Counted from the first letter of the stretch, positions 32,668 to 44,408 are shown. The stretch is 64,000 nt of DNA from Sabellastarte sp. h YS-2021 (GCA_964017235.1 OZ024928.1:84377566-84441565), one strand, 5' to 3'. Numbers and translations are program-made. The notes: generated by a model from the letters alone, not told the origin.

Positions 32668-32787
32668 ATGGGGGATCACGCTGATCATCCATTTAAAGCC
32701 GAATATGCTAAAAGTGGCAGAGCATCCTGTAAAGCTTGTCGTGCATCCATTGCCAAAGACTCGCTGCGTATAGCAGTGATGGTCCAG
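32668..32787 (+). CDS. PARP1: PARP1, first coding exon (N-terminal part of zinc finger 1)
   Basis: ATG at 32668 opens 40 codons that include [20 protein letters not shown] and end [11 protein letters not shown]. They are followed by CAG/GTACTG, a splice donor at 32788; reading on hits TAG at 32794-32796. Tyr13, Lys15, Gly17, Arg18 and the zinc-binding Cys21 and Cys24 sit at the same positions as in vertebrate PARP1. The exon also ends after MVQ at codon 40, as I recall for the human gene. PARP1 is the nuclear DNA-break sensor that uses NAD+ to build poly(ADP-ribose); finger 1 binds the broken end. The His and second Cys pair of the finger would be in exon 2, which I could not find downstream in the window. 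It is the only host coding exon I can name here. It could also be an isolated duplicated exon, but the intact donor and promoter-like upstream argue for a real gene start. Confidence 0.9.
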
Positions 32788-32836
32788 GTACTGTAGGAAT
32801 GTTTTGGCGGTAATTACAAAAGAAAGTTTACCATTA

Positions 32837-33238
32837 GGCGTATTCCACAGCCGTGATCTGTAGAATCCAGATTCGACAGATCAGTGGATCAGGTCAAAAG
32901 AACCTGATCTGACTGATCCGGATCATGATCTGAGTGATCTCATGAAAAGGTGGATTCGAGAGATCAGATCTGCGAGATATCCCATAATTCTTTGTAAAGA
33001 TGGCGGAAAACACGAGGTTTGAAATTTTCATTTATAATTTTAATTGTTGATATTTCTGAAACTGGGGCCGGATTTGGTTATTCTATTATAAATTGATATG
33101 TATATAAACCAGTGGCAGTGGCCATCTTGGATCATCATTTCTGCAATTTTTGCATTTCACAGATTCTACTGATCTGAAGGATCTCGATCTGGATCTAGAT
33201 AACAAAGATCACACAGATCTCAAGTTGTGGAATACGCC
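32837..33238. mobile_element. 402-bp GATC-rich MITE in PARP1 intron 1
   Basis: The TIR GGCGTATTCCACA (left at 32837, complement ending 33238) is flanked by TA on both sides (32835-32836, 33239-33240). The interior is studded with GATC/AGATCT words, about 17 GATC in 402 bp, arranged symmetrically toward both ends. No ORF. It starts about 50 bp after the PARP1 splice donor. Confidence 0.85.
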
Positions 33239-33781
33239 TAGTCACTCTGCGGTAAAATGTGTTACAGTATAAAACGTTATTATGAGGTATCAAAACTTTC
33301 CCCTTCAGTGCCATAAAAAGTTACATTCAGAACTCAGCAACCCAAGGCAAGTACCCCTCGCATAATGAAAGACTTGAGTCTTGCCTAGCTGGTTTTACAT
33401 GCAAGTAAAGTAGAGCTGAGTTAATCATGTCTTCACCCATTCAAGTTTGTCACCTGGTTAATAAAATGTGAGGATTTGGTTTAGTGAACCATTCTGTTGT
33501 AAATATTGTAGTGGCGTTCTAGTGGCCCATGCTGAAGCTAATATACTGACTTTAAATACTAACAGCTTTATATTTTTACTGCCAGTTTGTCAAATGATAT
33601 ACACCACAATCAATAATTGAGGTGCATGTTGCTACATTTGTGTCAAAGCTTTATAATTTAATAATTAACTCTACTATTGACCATTTTTACTGCAAACAGG
33701 AAATACCAGTGAATGCCCATTTTGCAGATAAATAGAAGGATTTGTGCTTGACCTCTAACAAAGAGATATAAAAGAGATACT
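33239..33781. other. Intron-like sequence with a decayed Mutator-like TIR
   Basis: 33393-33428 (CATGCAAGTAAAGTAGAGCT...) is a diverged copy of the TIR of the 468-bp elements downstream. Otherwise AT-rich with no coding signal. Confidence 0.45.
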
Positions 33782-33856
33782 GGTGGTGGACCAATTCACG
33801 CCTGGGTACCAATTCACGCCCACCCCCAATTTTCTTGGAAGACTTATAGTTTTTCA

Positions 33857-34324
33857 TAGACGTGGTTACCTCGGCTCTACTTTACTTGCGTGTAGAGCCG
33901 TGGCACGACCCCGCATAGAACTGGAGATTTGCATAAAATCTTTTTCTGTCGAATAAAACTTGATAAAATGACTGAAAATGGTTTAATATAATTAGAAGCA
34001 GTTGATATTATGCCAAAGACACAAAAAATACAATATGTGTATGAAATATATGCTATTTTACACAGTTTTTATAATAAAAGACCACTTTCAAATTTTTGGA
34101 GAAATGGTCCAAAAACCCTGGAAAATCAGTAAATATCATTTGTTTTATGTCAAACATGTTTGCATGTTGACTGATTGTTGAAGAAAATGAAACAAAATAG
34201 TTGTGGGAACAGTTATGTGTTCACATTTGTATGATATTTGTGTTTTATGCAAATCTCCAGTTCTATGTGGGGTCATGCCACGGCTCTACACGCAAGTAAA
34301 GTAGAGCCGAGGTAACCACGTCTA
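33857..34324. mobile_element. 468-bp Mutator-like MITE, copy a (9-bp TSD)
   Basis: Long TIRs of about 75 bp begin TAGACGTGGTTACCTCGGCT and run through TAGAGCCGTGGCA, GACCCC and AGAACTGGAGATTTGCA. The 9-bp direct repeat AGTTTTTCA flanks it at 33848-33856 and 34325-34333. Long TIRs with a 9-bp duplication fit the MULE superfamily. AT-rich interior with no ORF. Confidence 0.8.
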
Positions 34325-34471
34325 AGTTTTTCATAGAGAAGATGCTTACAACATCATAGATAATCATCAATTGGATCGTATACATTTGTAATATATTGTT
34401 CAACTGTAATTGTTTTGGATAAATTTATGGGTGGGCGTGAATAGGTACACGGTCGTGAATTGGTCCACCAC

Positions 34472-34939
34472 TAGATGTAGTTACCTCGGCTCTACTTAAC
34501 TTGCGTGTAGAGCCGTGGCATGACCCCACTTAGAACTGGAGATTTGCAAAAAATCTTTTTGTTGAATGAAACTTGAAAAAGTGACTGAAAATGGTTTAAT
34601 ATAATTAGAAACAGTTGATATTAAGGAAAGGACATCACAAATACAATATGTGTACAAAATATATGCTATTTTACACAGCTTTTAGAATAAAAGGACATTT
34701 TCAAATTTTTGGAGAAATGGTCCAAAAACCCAGGAAAATCAGGAAATGTCATTTCTTTTTTTTTTCAAACATGTTTGCATGTTGATTGATTGTTGAAGAA
34801 AATGAAACAAAATAGTTGCAGGAACAGTTATGTGTACACATTTGTATGATATTTGTGTTTTATGCAAATCTCCAGTTCTATGTGGGGTCGTGCCACGGCT
34901 CTACACGCAAGTAAAGTAGAGCCGAGGTAACCACGTCTA
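34472..34939. mobile_element. 468-bp Mutator-like MITE, copy b (9-bp TSD)
   Basis: Same length and TIRs as copy a, a few substitutions apart. The 9-bp repeat GTCCACCAC flanks it at 34463-34471 and 34940-34948. It landed in the right TIR of the older host MITE. Confidence 0.8.
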
Positions 34940-34949
34940 GTCCACCACC

Positions 34950-35790
34950 ACTATAAGGCGAGCGTTCACTTGTAGGCGGGCGTTTACTGGTAGAAATCCA
35001 CTACAGTAAAGATGGTCAAAATCATGGACAACCAAGTATCAATAGCAATAGGCGACGGGACAGAAACTCGATCTAGGACAACTCGGTCCTTTACAAACTT
35101 GGCCCCCGCCAACTTGGATTCAATTTGATGTCAAATCGGCCTCCTTTAAAAACTCATCCCTACACGGTCTAAGGAAAATCTGCAACTGGTTCCTTTAACT
35201 GCTTCCCCCACCCCACCTCTCCCAGCATTACCCCCCACTGTTTTATATGTTTTACAACTGTCAACAGAGTGAAATTTATACCTTGTGGTTTCTATCAGGT
35301 TGATTATTCCCGTTGTATGGGTGTATATACATGTATTGCTGAGGCTACTGTTACCAATGTGTGTGCACACTGTATCAGAAAAGTAAAAGTTTTGGATTAT
35401 CCATTCACTTGTACATATTGCATATATTTAGCATATAACTAAACTGTAAAGGGAACTGTCCTTCGAAAGAGCAGAAAATCTCTTGCCATACAAAGAGTTG
35501 TGTGTTCTGTTCATTGTGTTTTGATTCTGCAAACTAGAAAGCACTCATAGAGCACAGACCTCTACCGCTTTTTTTTCCAAAACTATGAGATGTATTGATT
35601 TCTGTGTTTCTGTAGTTGAAATTACTCCAAAAGTAATGAGAATATATCTATAAATTTTTATGTGAGTAAGGTTTTACCAAAGGAAAGAAGTGTTTATGTT
35701 TTGGGAAAGACCAGGTCATATTCTGGATACAAAACTTCCTTAAAATTCTGAAATGTCAAGTGATTGACATTTTGCTGTGAGTGTTTTTTT
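34950..35790. other. Intron-like spacer with a dispersed repeat
   Basis: 34953-35000 has GCGAGCGTTCACTTGTAGGCGG-like inverted words. 35540-35740 (AGAAAGCACTCATAGAGC, ATTACTCCAAAAGTAATGAG, TTGGGAAAGACCAGGTCATA) is related to 26040-26190 and inverted to 47490-47660. No gene seen. Confidence 0.5.
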
Positions 35791-36249
35791 ATGTCCACCC
35801 CCCTGGGGGGTGGATATATTATTTTTGCTTTTTTCGCCGTCCGATGTCCGATGTCCGATGTCCGTTGTCCGATGTCCGATGTCCGGCGTCCGGCGTCCGA
35901 TGTCCGGCGTCACGCATGGTTTCCGCTCATTTAAAGGAAAAGTATTAGAGCTATTGTCACCAAATTTGGTATGCAGGCTTATTGGGTCAGTAGCTTGCTT
36001 GGGATTGCTTTTGGCTGTTGTACCTCTTTTGCTTACTGAGTAATACTTAAGTACAGCTATTTTCAGTACCCATTGGTTTCCGTGCATTTAAGCCAAAATA
36101 ATTAAAGATATTTTACTACAATTTTGAATACAAGATTGTTATGTCCATAGCTCGCTTGGTATTGCATTTGGGACTGATAGCTTTGTCAGTACATGAGTAA
36201 TAGCCATTTAGGTACTTCATTGTGTATTTTCAGTACTACTTTTGAGTAA
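35791..36249 (+). repeat. Dispersed element head: hairpin, GTCCGAT heptamers and module
   Basis: TCCACCCCCCTGGGGGGTGG (35794-35813) is a near-perfect palindrome. It is followed by about 11 heptamers GTCCGAT/GTCCGGC (35838-35912), then ACGCATGGTTTCCGCTCATT and ACCAAATTTGGTATG. The same module begins again at 63874 (ATGTCCACCCCACTGGG, ACCAAATTTGGTATGGG). It leads directly into the 169-bp satellite. Confidence 0.65.
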
Positions 36250-39200
36250 TTTGCTTCTATCTCCTTAACCGTGCGAGATAGAGCGATTTCGGCAAAATTT
36301 TCGACCCGCAGGGTATCTGAGGAGTGTACTCTTTGCAATTTTCAAAAAATGTTCCCCTCCCCAAAAATGGCGGCCATTTTGAATTTTCGAATTTTTGCCA
36401 AAAATGGCAAAACACAAATTTGCTTCTATCTCCTTAACCGTGCGAGATAGAGCGATTTCGTCGAAATTTTCGACCCACAGGGTATCTAAGGAATGTAATA
36501 TTTGCAATTTTCCAAAAATTTTCCCCTCCCCAAAAATGGCGGCCATTTTGAATTTTCGAATTTTTGCCAAAAATGGCAAAACACAAATTTGCTTCTATCT
36601 CCTTAACCGTGCGAGATAGAGCGATTTCGTCGAAATTTTCGACCCACAGGGTATCTAAGGAATGTAATATTTGCAATTTTCAAAAAAATTTCCCCTCCCC
36701 AAAAATGGCGGCCATTTTGAATTTTCGAATTTTTGCCAAAAATGGCAAAACACAAATTTGCTTCTATCTCCTTAACCGTGCGAGATAGAGCGATTTCGGC
36801 AAAATTTTCGACCCACAGGGGATCTAAGGAATGCAATCTTTGCAATTTTCCAAAAATTTTCCCCTCCCCAAAAATGGCGGCCATTTTGAATTTTCGAATT
36901 TTTGCCAAAAATGGCAAAACACTAATTTGCTTCTATCTCCTTAACCGTGCGAGATAGAGCGATTTCGGCAAAATTTTCGACACACAGGGTATCTAAGCAA
37001 TGCAATCTTTGCAATTTTCAAAATATTTTCCCCTCCCCAAAAATGGCGGCCATTTTGAATTTTTGCCAAAAATGGCAAAACACAAATTTCCTTCTATCTC
37101 CTTAACCGTGCGAGATAGAGCGATTTCGTCGAAATTTTCGACCCACAGGGTATCTAAGGAATGTAATATTTGCAATTTTCAAAAAATTTTCCCCTCCCCA
37201 AAAATGGCGGCCATTTTGAATTTTCGAATTTTTGCCAAAAATGGCAAAACACTAATTTGCTTCTATCTCCTTAACCGTGCGAGATAGAGCGATTTCGGCA
37301 AAATTTTCGACACACAGGGTATCTAAGCAATGCAATCTTTGCAATTTTCAAAATATTTTCCCCTCCCCAAAAATGGCGGCCATTTTGAATTTTTGCCAAA
37401 AATGGCAAAACACAAATTTCCTTCTATCTCCTTAACCGTGCGAGATAGAGCGATTTCGTCGAAATTTTCGACCCACAGGGTATCTAAGGAATGTAATATT
37501 TGCAATTTTCAAAAAATTTTCCCCTCCCCAAAAATGGCGGCCATTTTGAATTTTCGAATTTTTGCCAAAAATGGCAAAACACAAATTTGCTTCTATCTCC
37601 TTAACCGTGCGAGATAGAGCGATTTCGTCGAAATTTTCGACCCACAGGGTATCTAAGGAATGCAATCTTTGCAATTTTCCAAAAATTTTCCCCTCCCCAA
37701 AAATGGCGGCCATTTTGAATTTTCGAATTTTTGCCAAAAATGGCAAAACACAAATTTGCTTCTATCTCCTTAACCGTGCGAGATAGAGCGATTTCGGCAA
37801 AATTTTCGACCCACAGGGGATCTAAGGAATGCAATCTTTGCAATTTTCCAAAAATTTTCCCCTCCCCAAAAATGGCGGCCATTTTGAATTTTCGAATTTT
37901 TGCCAAAAATGGCAAAACACTAATTTGCTTCTATCTCCTTAACCGTGCGAGATAGAGCGATTTCGGCAAAATTTTAGACGCACAGGGTATCTAAGCAATG
38001 CAATCTTTGCAATTTTCAAAATATTTTCCCCTCCCCAAAAATGGCGGCCATTTTGAATTTTCGAATTTTTGCCAAAAATGGCAAAACACAAATTTGCTTC
38101 TATCTCCTTAACCGTGCGAGATAGAGCGATTTCGTCGAAATTTTCGACCCACAAGGTATCTAAGGAATGCAATCTTTGCAATTTTCAAAAAATTTTCCCC
38201 TCCCCAAAAATGGCGGCCATTTTGAATTTTCGAATTTTTGCCAAAAATGGCAAAACACAAATTTGCTTCTATCTCCTTAACCGTGCGAGATAGAGCGATT
38301 TCGTCGAAATTTTCGACCCACAAGGTATCTAAGGAATGCAATCTTTGCAATTTTCAAAAAATTTTCCCCTCCCCAAAAATGGCGGCCATTTTGAATTTTC
38401 GAATTTTTGCCAAAAATGGCAAAACACAAATTTGCTTCTATCTCCTTAACCGTGCGAGATAGAGCGATTTCGTCGAAATTTTCGACCCACAGGGTATCTA
38501 AGGAATGCAATCTTTGCAATTTTCCAAAAATTTTCCCCTCCCCAAAAATGGCGGCCATTTTGAATTTTCGAATTTTTGCCAAAAATGGCAAAACACAAAT
38601 TTGCTTCTATCTCCTTAACCGTGCGAGATAGAGCGATTTCGTCGAAATTTTCGACCCACAGGGTATCTAAGGAATGTAATATTTGCAATTTTCAAAAAAT
38701 TTTCCCCTCCCCAAAAATGGCGGCCATTTTGAATTTTCGAATTTTTGCCAAAAATGGCAAAACACAAATTTGTTTCTATCTCCTTAACCGTGCGAGATAG
38801 AGCGATTTCGTCGAAATTTTCGACCCACAGGGTATCTAAGGAATGTAATATTTGCAATTTTCAAAAAAATTTCCCCTCCCCAAAAATGGCGGCCATTTTG
38901 AATTTTCGAATTTTTGCCAAAAATGGCAAAACACAAATTTGCTTCTATCTCCTTAACCGTGCGAGATAGAGCGATTTCGGCAAAATTTTCGATCCACAGG
39001 GGATCTAAGGAATGCAATCTTTGCAATTTTCCAAAAATTTTCCCCTCCCCAAAAATGGCGGCCATTTTGAATTTTCGAATTTTTGCCAAAAATGGCAAAA
39101 CACTAATTTGCTTCTATCTCCTTAACCGTGCGAGATAGAGCGATTTCGGCAAAATTTTCGACGCACAGGGTATCTAAGCAATGCAATCTTTGCAATTTTC

Positions 39201-40505
39201 AAAATATTTTCCCCTCCCCAAAAATGGCGGCCATTTTGAATTTTCGAATTTTTGCCAAAAATGGCAAAACACAAATTTGCTTCTATCTCCTTAACCGTGC
39301 GAGATAGAGCGATTTCGTCGAAATTTTCGACCCACAGGGTATCTAAGGAATGCAATCTTTGCAATTTTCCAAAAATTTTCCCCTCCCCAAAAATGGCGGC
39401 CATTTTGAATTTTCGAATTTTTGCCAAAAATGGCAAAACACAAATTTGCTTCTATCTCCTTAACCGTGCGAGATAGAGCGATTTCGTCGAAATTTTCGAC
39501 CCACAGGGTATCTAAGGAATGCAATCTTTGCAATTTTCCAAAAATTTTCCCCTCCCCAAAAATGGCGGCCATTTTGAATTTTCGAATTTTTGCCAAAAAT
39601 GGCAAAACACAAATTTGCTTCTATCTCCTTAACCGTGCGAGATAGAGCGATTTCATCGAAATTTTCGACCCACAGGGTATCTAAGGAATGTAATATTTGC
39701 AATTTTCAAAAAATTTTCCCCTCCCCAAAAATGGCGGCCATTTTGAATTTTCGAATTTTTGCCAAAAATGGCAAAACACAAATTTGCTTCTATCTCCTTA
39801 ACCGTGCGAGATAGAGCGATTTCGTCGAAATTTTCGACCCACAGGGTATCTAAGGAATGCAATCTTTGCAATTTTCCAAAAATTTTCCCCTCCCCAAAAA
39901 TGGCGGCCATTTTGAATTTTCGAATTTTTGCCAAAAATGGCAAAACACAAATTTGCTTCTATCTCCTTAACCGTGCCAGATAGAGTGATTTCGTCAAAAT
40001 TTTCGACCCACAGGGTATCTGAGCATTGTACTCTTGGTAATTTCTAAAAAAATTTCCCCTCCCCTAAAATGGCGGCCATTTTGAATTTTCAAATTTTTGC
40101 CAAAAATGGCAAAACACAAATTTGCTTCTATCTCCTTAACCATGCGAGATAGAGCGATTTCGTCGAAATTTTCAACCCACAGGGTATCTAAGGAATGTAA
40201 TCTTTGCAATTTTCAAAAAATTTTCCCCTCCCCAAAAATGGCAGCCATTTTGAATTTTCGAATTTTTGCCCAAAATGGAAAAACACAAACTGGCCTTAAC
40301 CGTGCAAAATAGAGTTATTTTGTTGAAATTTTCGACCCATAGGGTATCTAAGAAATGTACTCTTGGCAATTTTCAAAAAAATTTCCTTTTCCCAATAATG
40401 GCGGCCATTTTGAATTTTCAAATTTTTGCCAAAAATAGAAAAACAGGAATTGGCTTCTATCTTCTTAACCGTGCAAGATAGAGTGATTTCGTCAAAATTT
40501 TCAAC
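36250..40505. repeat. 169-bp satellite array, about 25 copies
   Basis: The unit contains TTGCTTCTATCTCCTTAACC, GTGCGAGATAGAGCGATTTC, GACCCACAGGGTATCTAAGG, CCCCTCCCCAAAAATGGCGG and a GAATTTTTGCCAAAAATGGC end. A 161-bp variant lacking TTTCGAAT is paired with a 169-bp unit in a 330-bp step repeated at 37000 and 37330. The last two units (40270-40505) are the most diverged. Frames open on both strands (74-104 codons) repeat with the unit and are not genes. Confidence 0.93.
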
Positions 40506-41544
40506 CCAACCAATGCAAAAAGGCATGAAGCTGAAATAAATTACATCTACACTATCAAATATTTAAGCATCATTGATATATTTTACAAATGAAACAGGGT
40601 CTTGTAAGACTACTGTACAATTTGGGCAAAAGGTTCATGGGTGGACATTACACATGATAATGTGTGTTCTTCTATGCTATCCTGTTTCTATTCGCATCTA
40701 CTATCAACAGGGCGGCCTATTTCTAGTTGTACATTGTATCCAGTTCACTGACATTACAGGGGTGTTGCATGATAACTTGACCCAAAAGTGTTCCCTGGAG
40801 GTGAAATTTTAAAGTCTTTGGGAGATTAAACCTAACTATTTAGATACAACTATGACCCTAGTATCTAGTTCCAATAATGAAAAGATAATTTTTTGTCGTT
40901 TTGTATATTTTAAGTTGAAGAATATGAAGGTATGTCTGGAAACTCTTCAGATGTGACACAACATGAAATTCTCATTTTTAATAATTTTAAAACTTAGTTA
41001 CTAAGCATGTTTTGTGTTCTGCCAATACTATATTGAGCATCTTAACATATATGAATGAAGTTAACAATGTATGGGAACTTGGTTAAATTTTTTGACAGCT
41101 TTCTATTTTTGCATATTTGGCACCTATTGAAAAACACACATTTCGTTTCTTGTAAAAAGAAAAGTACTATATCCAAAAAATTGAAACTTTTTGCAGGTGT
41201 TAACCTAAAGGTGGTCTACCTCTAAAAGAACCAATGTTAGGATGATTGTACAGGTTTCACATATGTAGATCTCCAAAGCAAACTCTTCAGATGTGACACA
41301 TGCTCTTCAGATGTGACTTATAGCTCTTCAGATGTGACTTTTTAAAAATTTTAGTGTTTATTTTCTTGTTAAAGCTTAGAAATGTTTAAATTGCACCAAG
41401 AAAGTAATAAATAATTATAACTGGCAACATGTATGCCATTTTTAGATGAAATAAAAGTGGCTCTTCAGATGTGACAATTTTCTCTTCAGAAGTTAAATTT
41501 TTCAACGTAATAAATTTCAAACATATTTTACAACTATTAGTGTT
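40506..41544. repeat. Unique DNA carrying scattered CTCTTCAGATGTGACA motifs (left zone)
   Basis: The 15/16-mer occurs at 40943, 41283, 41303, 41324 and 41461, with a partial copy at 41482, all on the plus strand. Three copies form a 20-21 bp step array; the surrounding sequence is not repeated. The zone continues on the other side of the DIRS insertion at 44862. Function unknown. Confidence 0.75.
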
Positions 41545-41989
41545 TATTATGTCAATACATCTTATCCAATGGACAATTGCTAATCTGGTCGAAGCAGTCT
41601 GGCCTGTCAAATGACAGAAAAAGTCGCCCTGTGTTTCCACTGGCAACACTGGCCTAATACTGTGCATTCGTTAGGTGGAGTGGCATACTTTCTTCCTGTC
41701 TAGTCAGTGTGACATCACATCATCTTTTCCATGTGGTACGTGTACTGTGCAGATGTGTTTTTTGGGAAGCTTTCAGAAATTGAAGAATTTGCTGATTGTT
41801 TGCGGATTTGAACTTTAATTTCATATTTTCTACATATAGTGATTGTTACTTCTCAACATGGTATCACCAGGACAGAAGAGAGGGACATGAGATCATTTAA
41901 TGGCAACCTTTAATAGTAACAACCCACTGTGCAGGTTATCGTGACAACGGTAAGGGCAGCAACCATTGTGTTTTGAAGGAAGACTGTTC

Positions 41990-43195
41990 TCACTGTAATA
42001 TCCTAACCACTGATCAGCGAGCATAACTGACCACACCATCTTACAAACTGAAGAAAGAAAAACAAGATGGCAAGTCTGACATGTCTGCTGCTGATAATAC
42101 TAGTTAGACCCTAATAGATTCAACTGTAGTCTCAGTTTTAGGGTCTGTGAATGAACAGAAGAAGCAGAAATCACCTGAAAAGACATTGGCCAAAGACAAG
42201 GATAAGGCCAAAAAGCATTCTAGGCTTTCTAACTTCTAAGTCTTCAAAGCCGTCAACTGACAATAAATTAGAAGCTCTAGATTAGAAATGGTCGGAACAT
42301 TTCTCAAGGCTGGAGGCAATGCTGTTGGCCAGAAGCTTTCTACCGTAACTGACCTTCCAGACTGTGAAAGTGACACCAACAAGGGCTCCACCAGCTGGTG
42401 CAGTGAAGGCAGCTGACCCTTTTATTACACCGACTCAGCTTGTTGACAGACCTCAGCTTGTTGATGTGCACCGACCTCATCCTGTTGACTGACCCCAGTC
42501 TACCAACAAAGCCAGCACTGACCAGGTCCCTGCTTTGCAGCGACAGGTGTCCAGTACACTGGTTACAGAGGCAGCCAGGCAGCTTACCTAGATGGACACT
42601 GATTCGAATGTCAACCCCACTGACCGACCTCACACTGCCCAGCAGAGGAAATGGAGCTGTCTGACCTAGATCAGGGTCCAACTTCAACTGACATTGACCA
42701 AGCTTTTTCAGAGGATCAAACCTACAGAGAGACAATGAGAGAGGGATTAGATCCTTCATGGGTTGGAAGCATATCCCCGACCTGGATACAGCCACTTCAG
42801 AGGCTGATGACCTCCCCTCTGCAGGGCCAAAACTGCAACCAGTTGGAAAGATTTCAGTCAACATGCAGTGGTGTAGCGGTTAGAGTGTTCACCTTCAACC
42901 TCTGAGGTCACTGGTTCGAATCTCAGCCCAGGTACTTCATGTTGGAAAGTTGGTAGTTACTTACCAATGCCCGGTGGTTTACAGAGCATAATCTTGACCA
43001 ACTAGCATTACCCTGGCTGTTGAACGTGATGTAAAATAAAAAATAAATCTGAATTCAGTCAACATACTGACAGATGACTGGTTGTGTAAGAAGTTGGATA
43101 AACTCAACCTCACACTAGTTAAAGGCTACCCTTCTAGGAGTTTGGAGGCTGCCGGTTTGCAATGTAACCAGTACACCGGGACTGCCAAATCTCAG
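41990..43195 (+). pseudogene. DIRS copy B2: Gag-like ORF, broken and interrupted by a SINE
   Basis: Frame-shifting translation from about 42180 shows a Lys-rich N-part, a KLEAL/KWSEHFSRLEAMLLA coiled-coil-like block (about 42265-42330) typical of DIRS ORF1, and a Pro/Asp/Arg-rich middle (DRPQLVDVHRPHPVD). After the SINE comes a conserved C-terminal block with WLCKKLDKLNLTLVKGYPSR (about 43080-43140). Several stops. The protein would form the retrotransposon particle. Confidence 0.7.
42865..43053 (+). mobile_element. tRNA-derived SINE inside DIRS Gag (12-bp TSD)
   Basis: A-box region TGTAGCGGTTAGAGTG (about 42872-42887), B box GGTTCGAATCT (42913-42923), a body with a GTTGAACGTGATGTAAAA end and an AAATAAAAAATAAAT tail. 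The duplication TTCAGTCAACAT flanks it at 42853-42864 and 43054-43065. It is the same general SINE type as 9061-9290, in the opposite orientation. Confidence 0.88.
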
Positions 43196-43239
43196 GATTG
43201 GGTATAGTTTACACACCAGCAAAGACAAGGATTCCAGTT

Positions 43240-44408
43240 CAATTTCCTATTGGTATAATAAATCTCCCAGACTGAACATTTTCACATCCAGGGTCAGTCC
43301 CACCAATTCACAACACCCATGGAATTTACAGTAGTAATGAAGGTCAAATTGATGGCTTTACACAAGGGTATAAGAATCCACCAGTACTTAGATGACTGGT
43401 TGGTCAGAGCCAGATCCGATCAAACCTGTCTCCAGCATGCACATACTCTAGTAGCTCTGTGTCAGGAGCTAGGTTGGTAAACAGGAAAAAAAATCAGAAC
43501 TGGACCCCAAACAACTTAAACAAGTGTTCGACTTCATAGGTTACCAGTTCAACCTCAAGGAGGGCAAGTTTAGACCCTGTCGCCCATCCTACAGTGCTTG
43601 CAAACCTTGAACGCAAAGATTCAGGAACTGCTAAACAAACCGACCTGTCAGGTCAAGCAGCTGATGTCCCTGATAAGGGCTACTGAAAGCTACAGAAAAA
43701 CAGGTCCACCTGGGACGGCTACATATGAGACCTATACCGTGGCACCTGAAAAGGAATTGGAAGGTTCCAGATTCACTAGAAAAGGTGATCCCTATCCCCA
43801 GGTCACCCCCTCCTCAGCTAAAGTGATGACCATAGGAAGAAAATGTTCTTCAAGGTCTACCACTACACTCAGGTGTGCTCTGCCAATCTTTACAGATGTA
43901 TCAAAAGAAGGGTGGGGCGCTCACTTAGGAGAGCACACTATAAGGGGAACCTGCTCCCTCCCAGAAAGCAGGTTGCATTTGGTCTACTGTGGGAGGATCT
44001 GGATCCTCATGCCTTCCCACCAGTGGCCATCTTGGGCAAAGTGCTGGAGAAGTTTTAGGACTATCTGTGCAAGAGAATCATTCCGATTGCTCCAGGGTGG
44101 CCCACCATGCCCTGGTTTTAGGACCTAGTGACCATGTCAGGTCAAATCCCGCTGTACCTGCCCAATCTGCTAACCCAGCCATTCAGTCAGATCCCTCACA
44201 GGATTCTACCAAACCTAAATCTCAATGTCTGGCTCCTGGAGCCTCAGTTATCAATGAGCGAGGTTTCTCTGAGGCAGTGGCAGCACGAATTGAAGCTCCT
44301 CAGAGAGTCTCAACCAAATCAGTCTATGAGGCTAAGTGGACCATTTTTACAAAGTGGTGCCTCAGTAATCAGGTGGACTTCAGGGCAAAGGTTGCTGACT
44401 TCCTGTAG
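43240..44408 (+). pseudogene. DIRS copy B2: RT-RNase H relic
   Basis: RT palm with FTTPMEFTVVMKVK and YLDD at 43385-43396, then a connection block, and RNase H start IFTDVSKEGWGAHLGE (about 43890-43935). Sequence then jumps after RLHLVYC (about 43988) to the tail EDLDPHAFPPVAILGK, deleting the rest of RNase H. The tail RQWQHELKLLRES is readable to about 44400. The RT fingers are also missing (junction near 43240). Confidence 0.8.

Larger units (their letters stand above)
33782..34949. mobile_element. MITE with GGTGGTGGACCAATTCACG TIRs, hosting two nested insertions
   Basis: The left TIR starts at 33782 and is matched by its complement at about 34429-34471, which continues at 34949 after an insertion. 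TIRs are about 43 bp with a few mismatches (GGACCAATTCACG, TTCACGCCCACCC). ACT flanks both outer ends, a possible 3-bp duplication. Both 468-bp elements below are inside it, so it is the oldest layer. Confidence 0.65.

Noticed and set aside
33805-33835. TGGTACCAATTC as a possible PARP1 exon 2 (WYH-like)
   Set aside because: The word is part of the TIR of the MITE at 33782 and is repeated within it; no flanking finger residues.
36265-40526. 74-104-codon ORFs in the 169-bp satellite
   Set aside because: Identical frames recur with each unit on both strands; explained by stop-free repeat sequence.
42340-42864. 174-codon minus-strand ORF
   Set aside because: Antisense shadow of the DIRS Gag relic on the plus strand.
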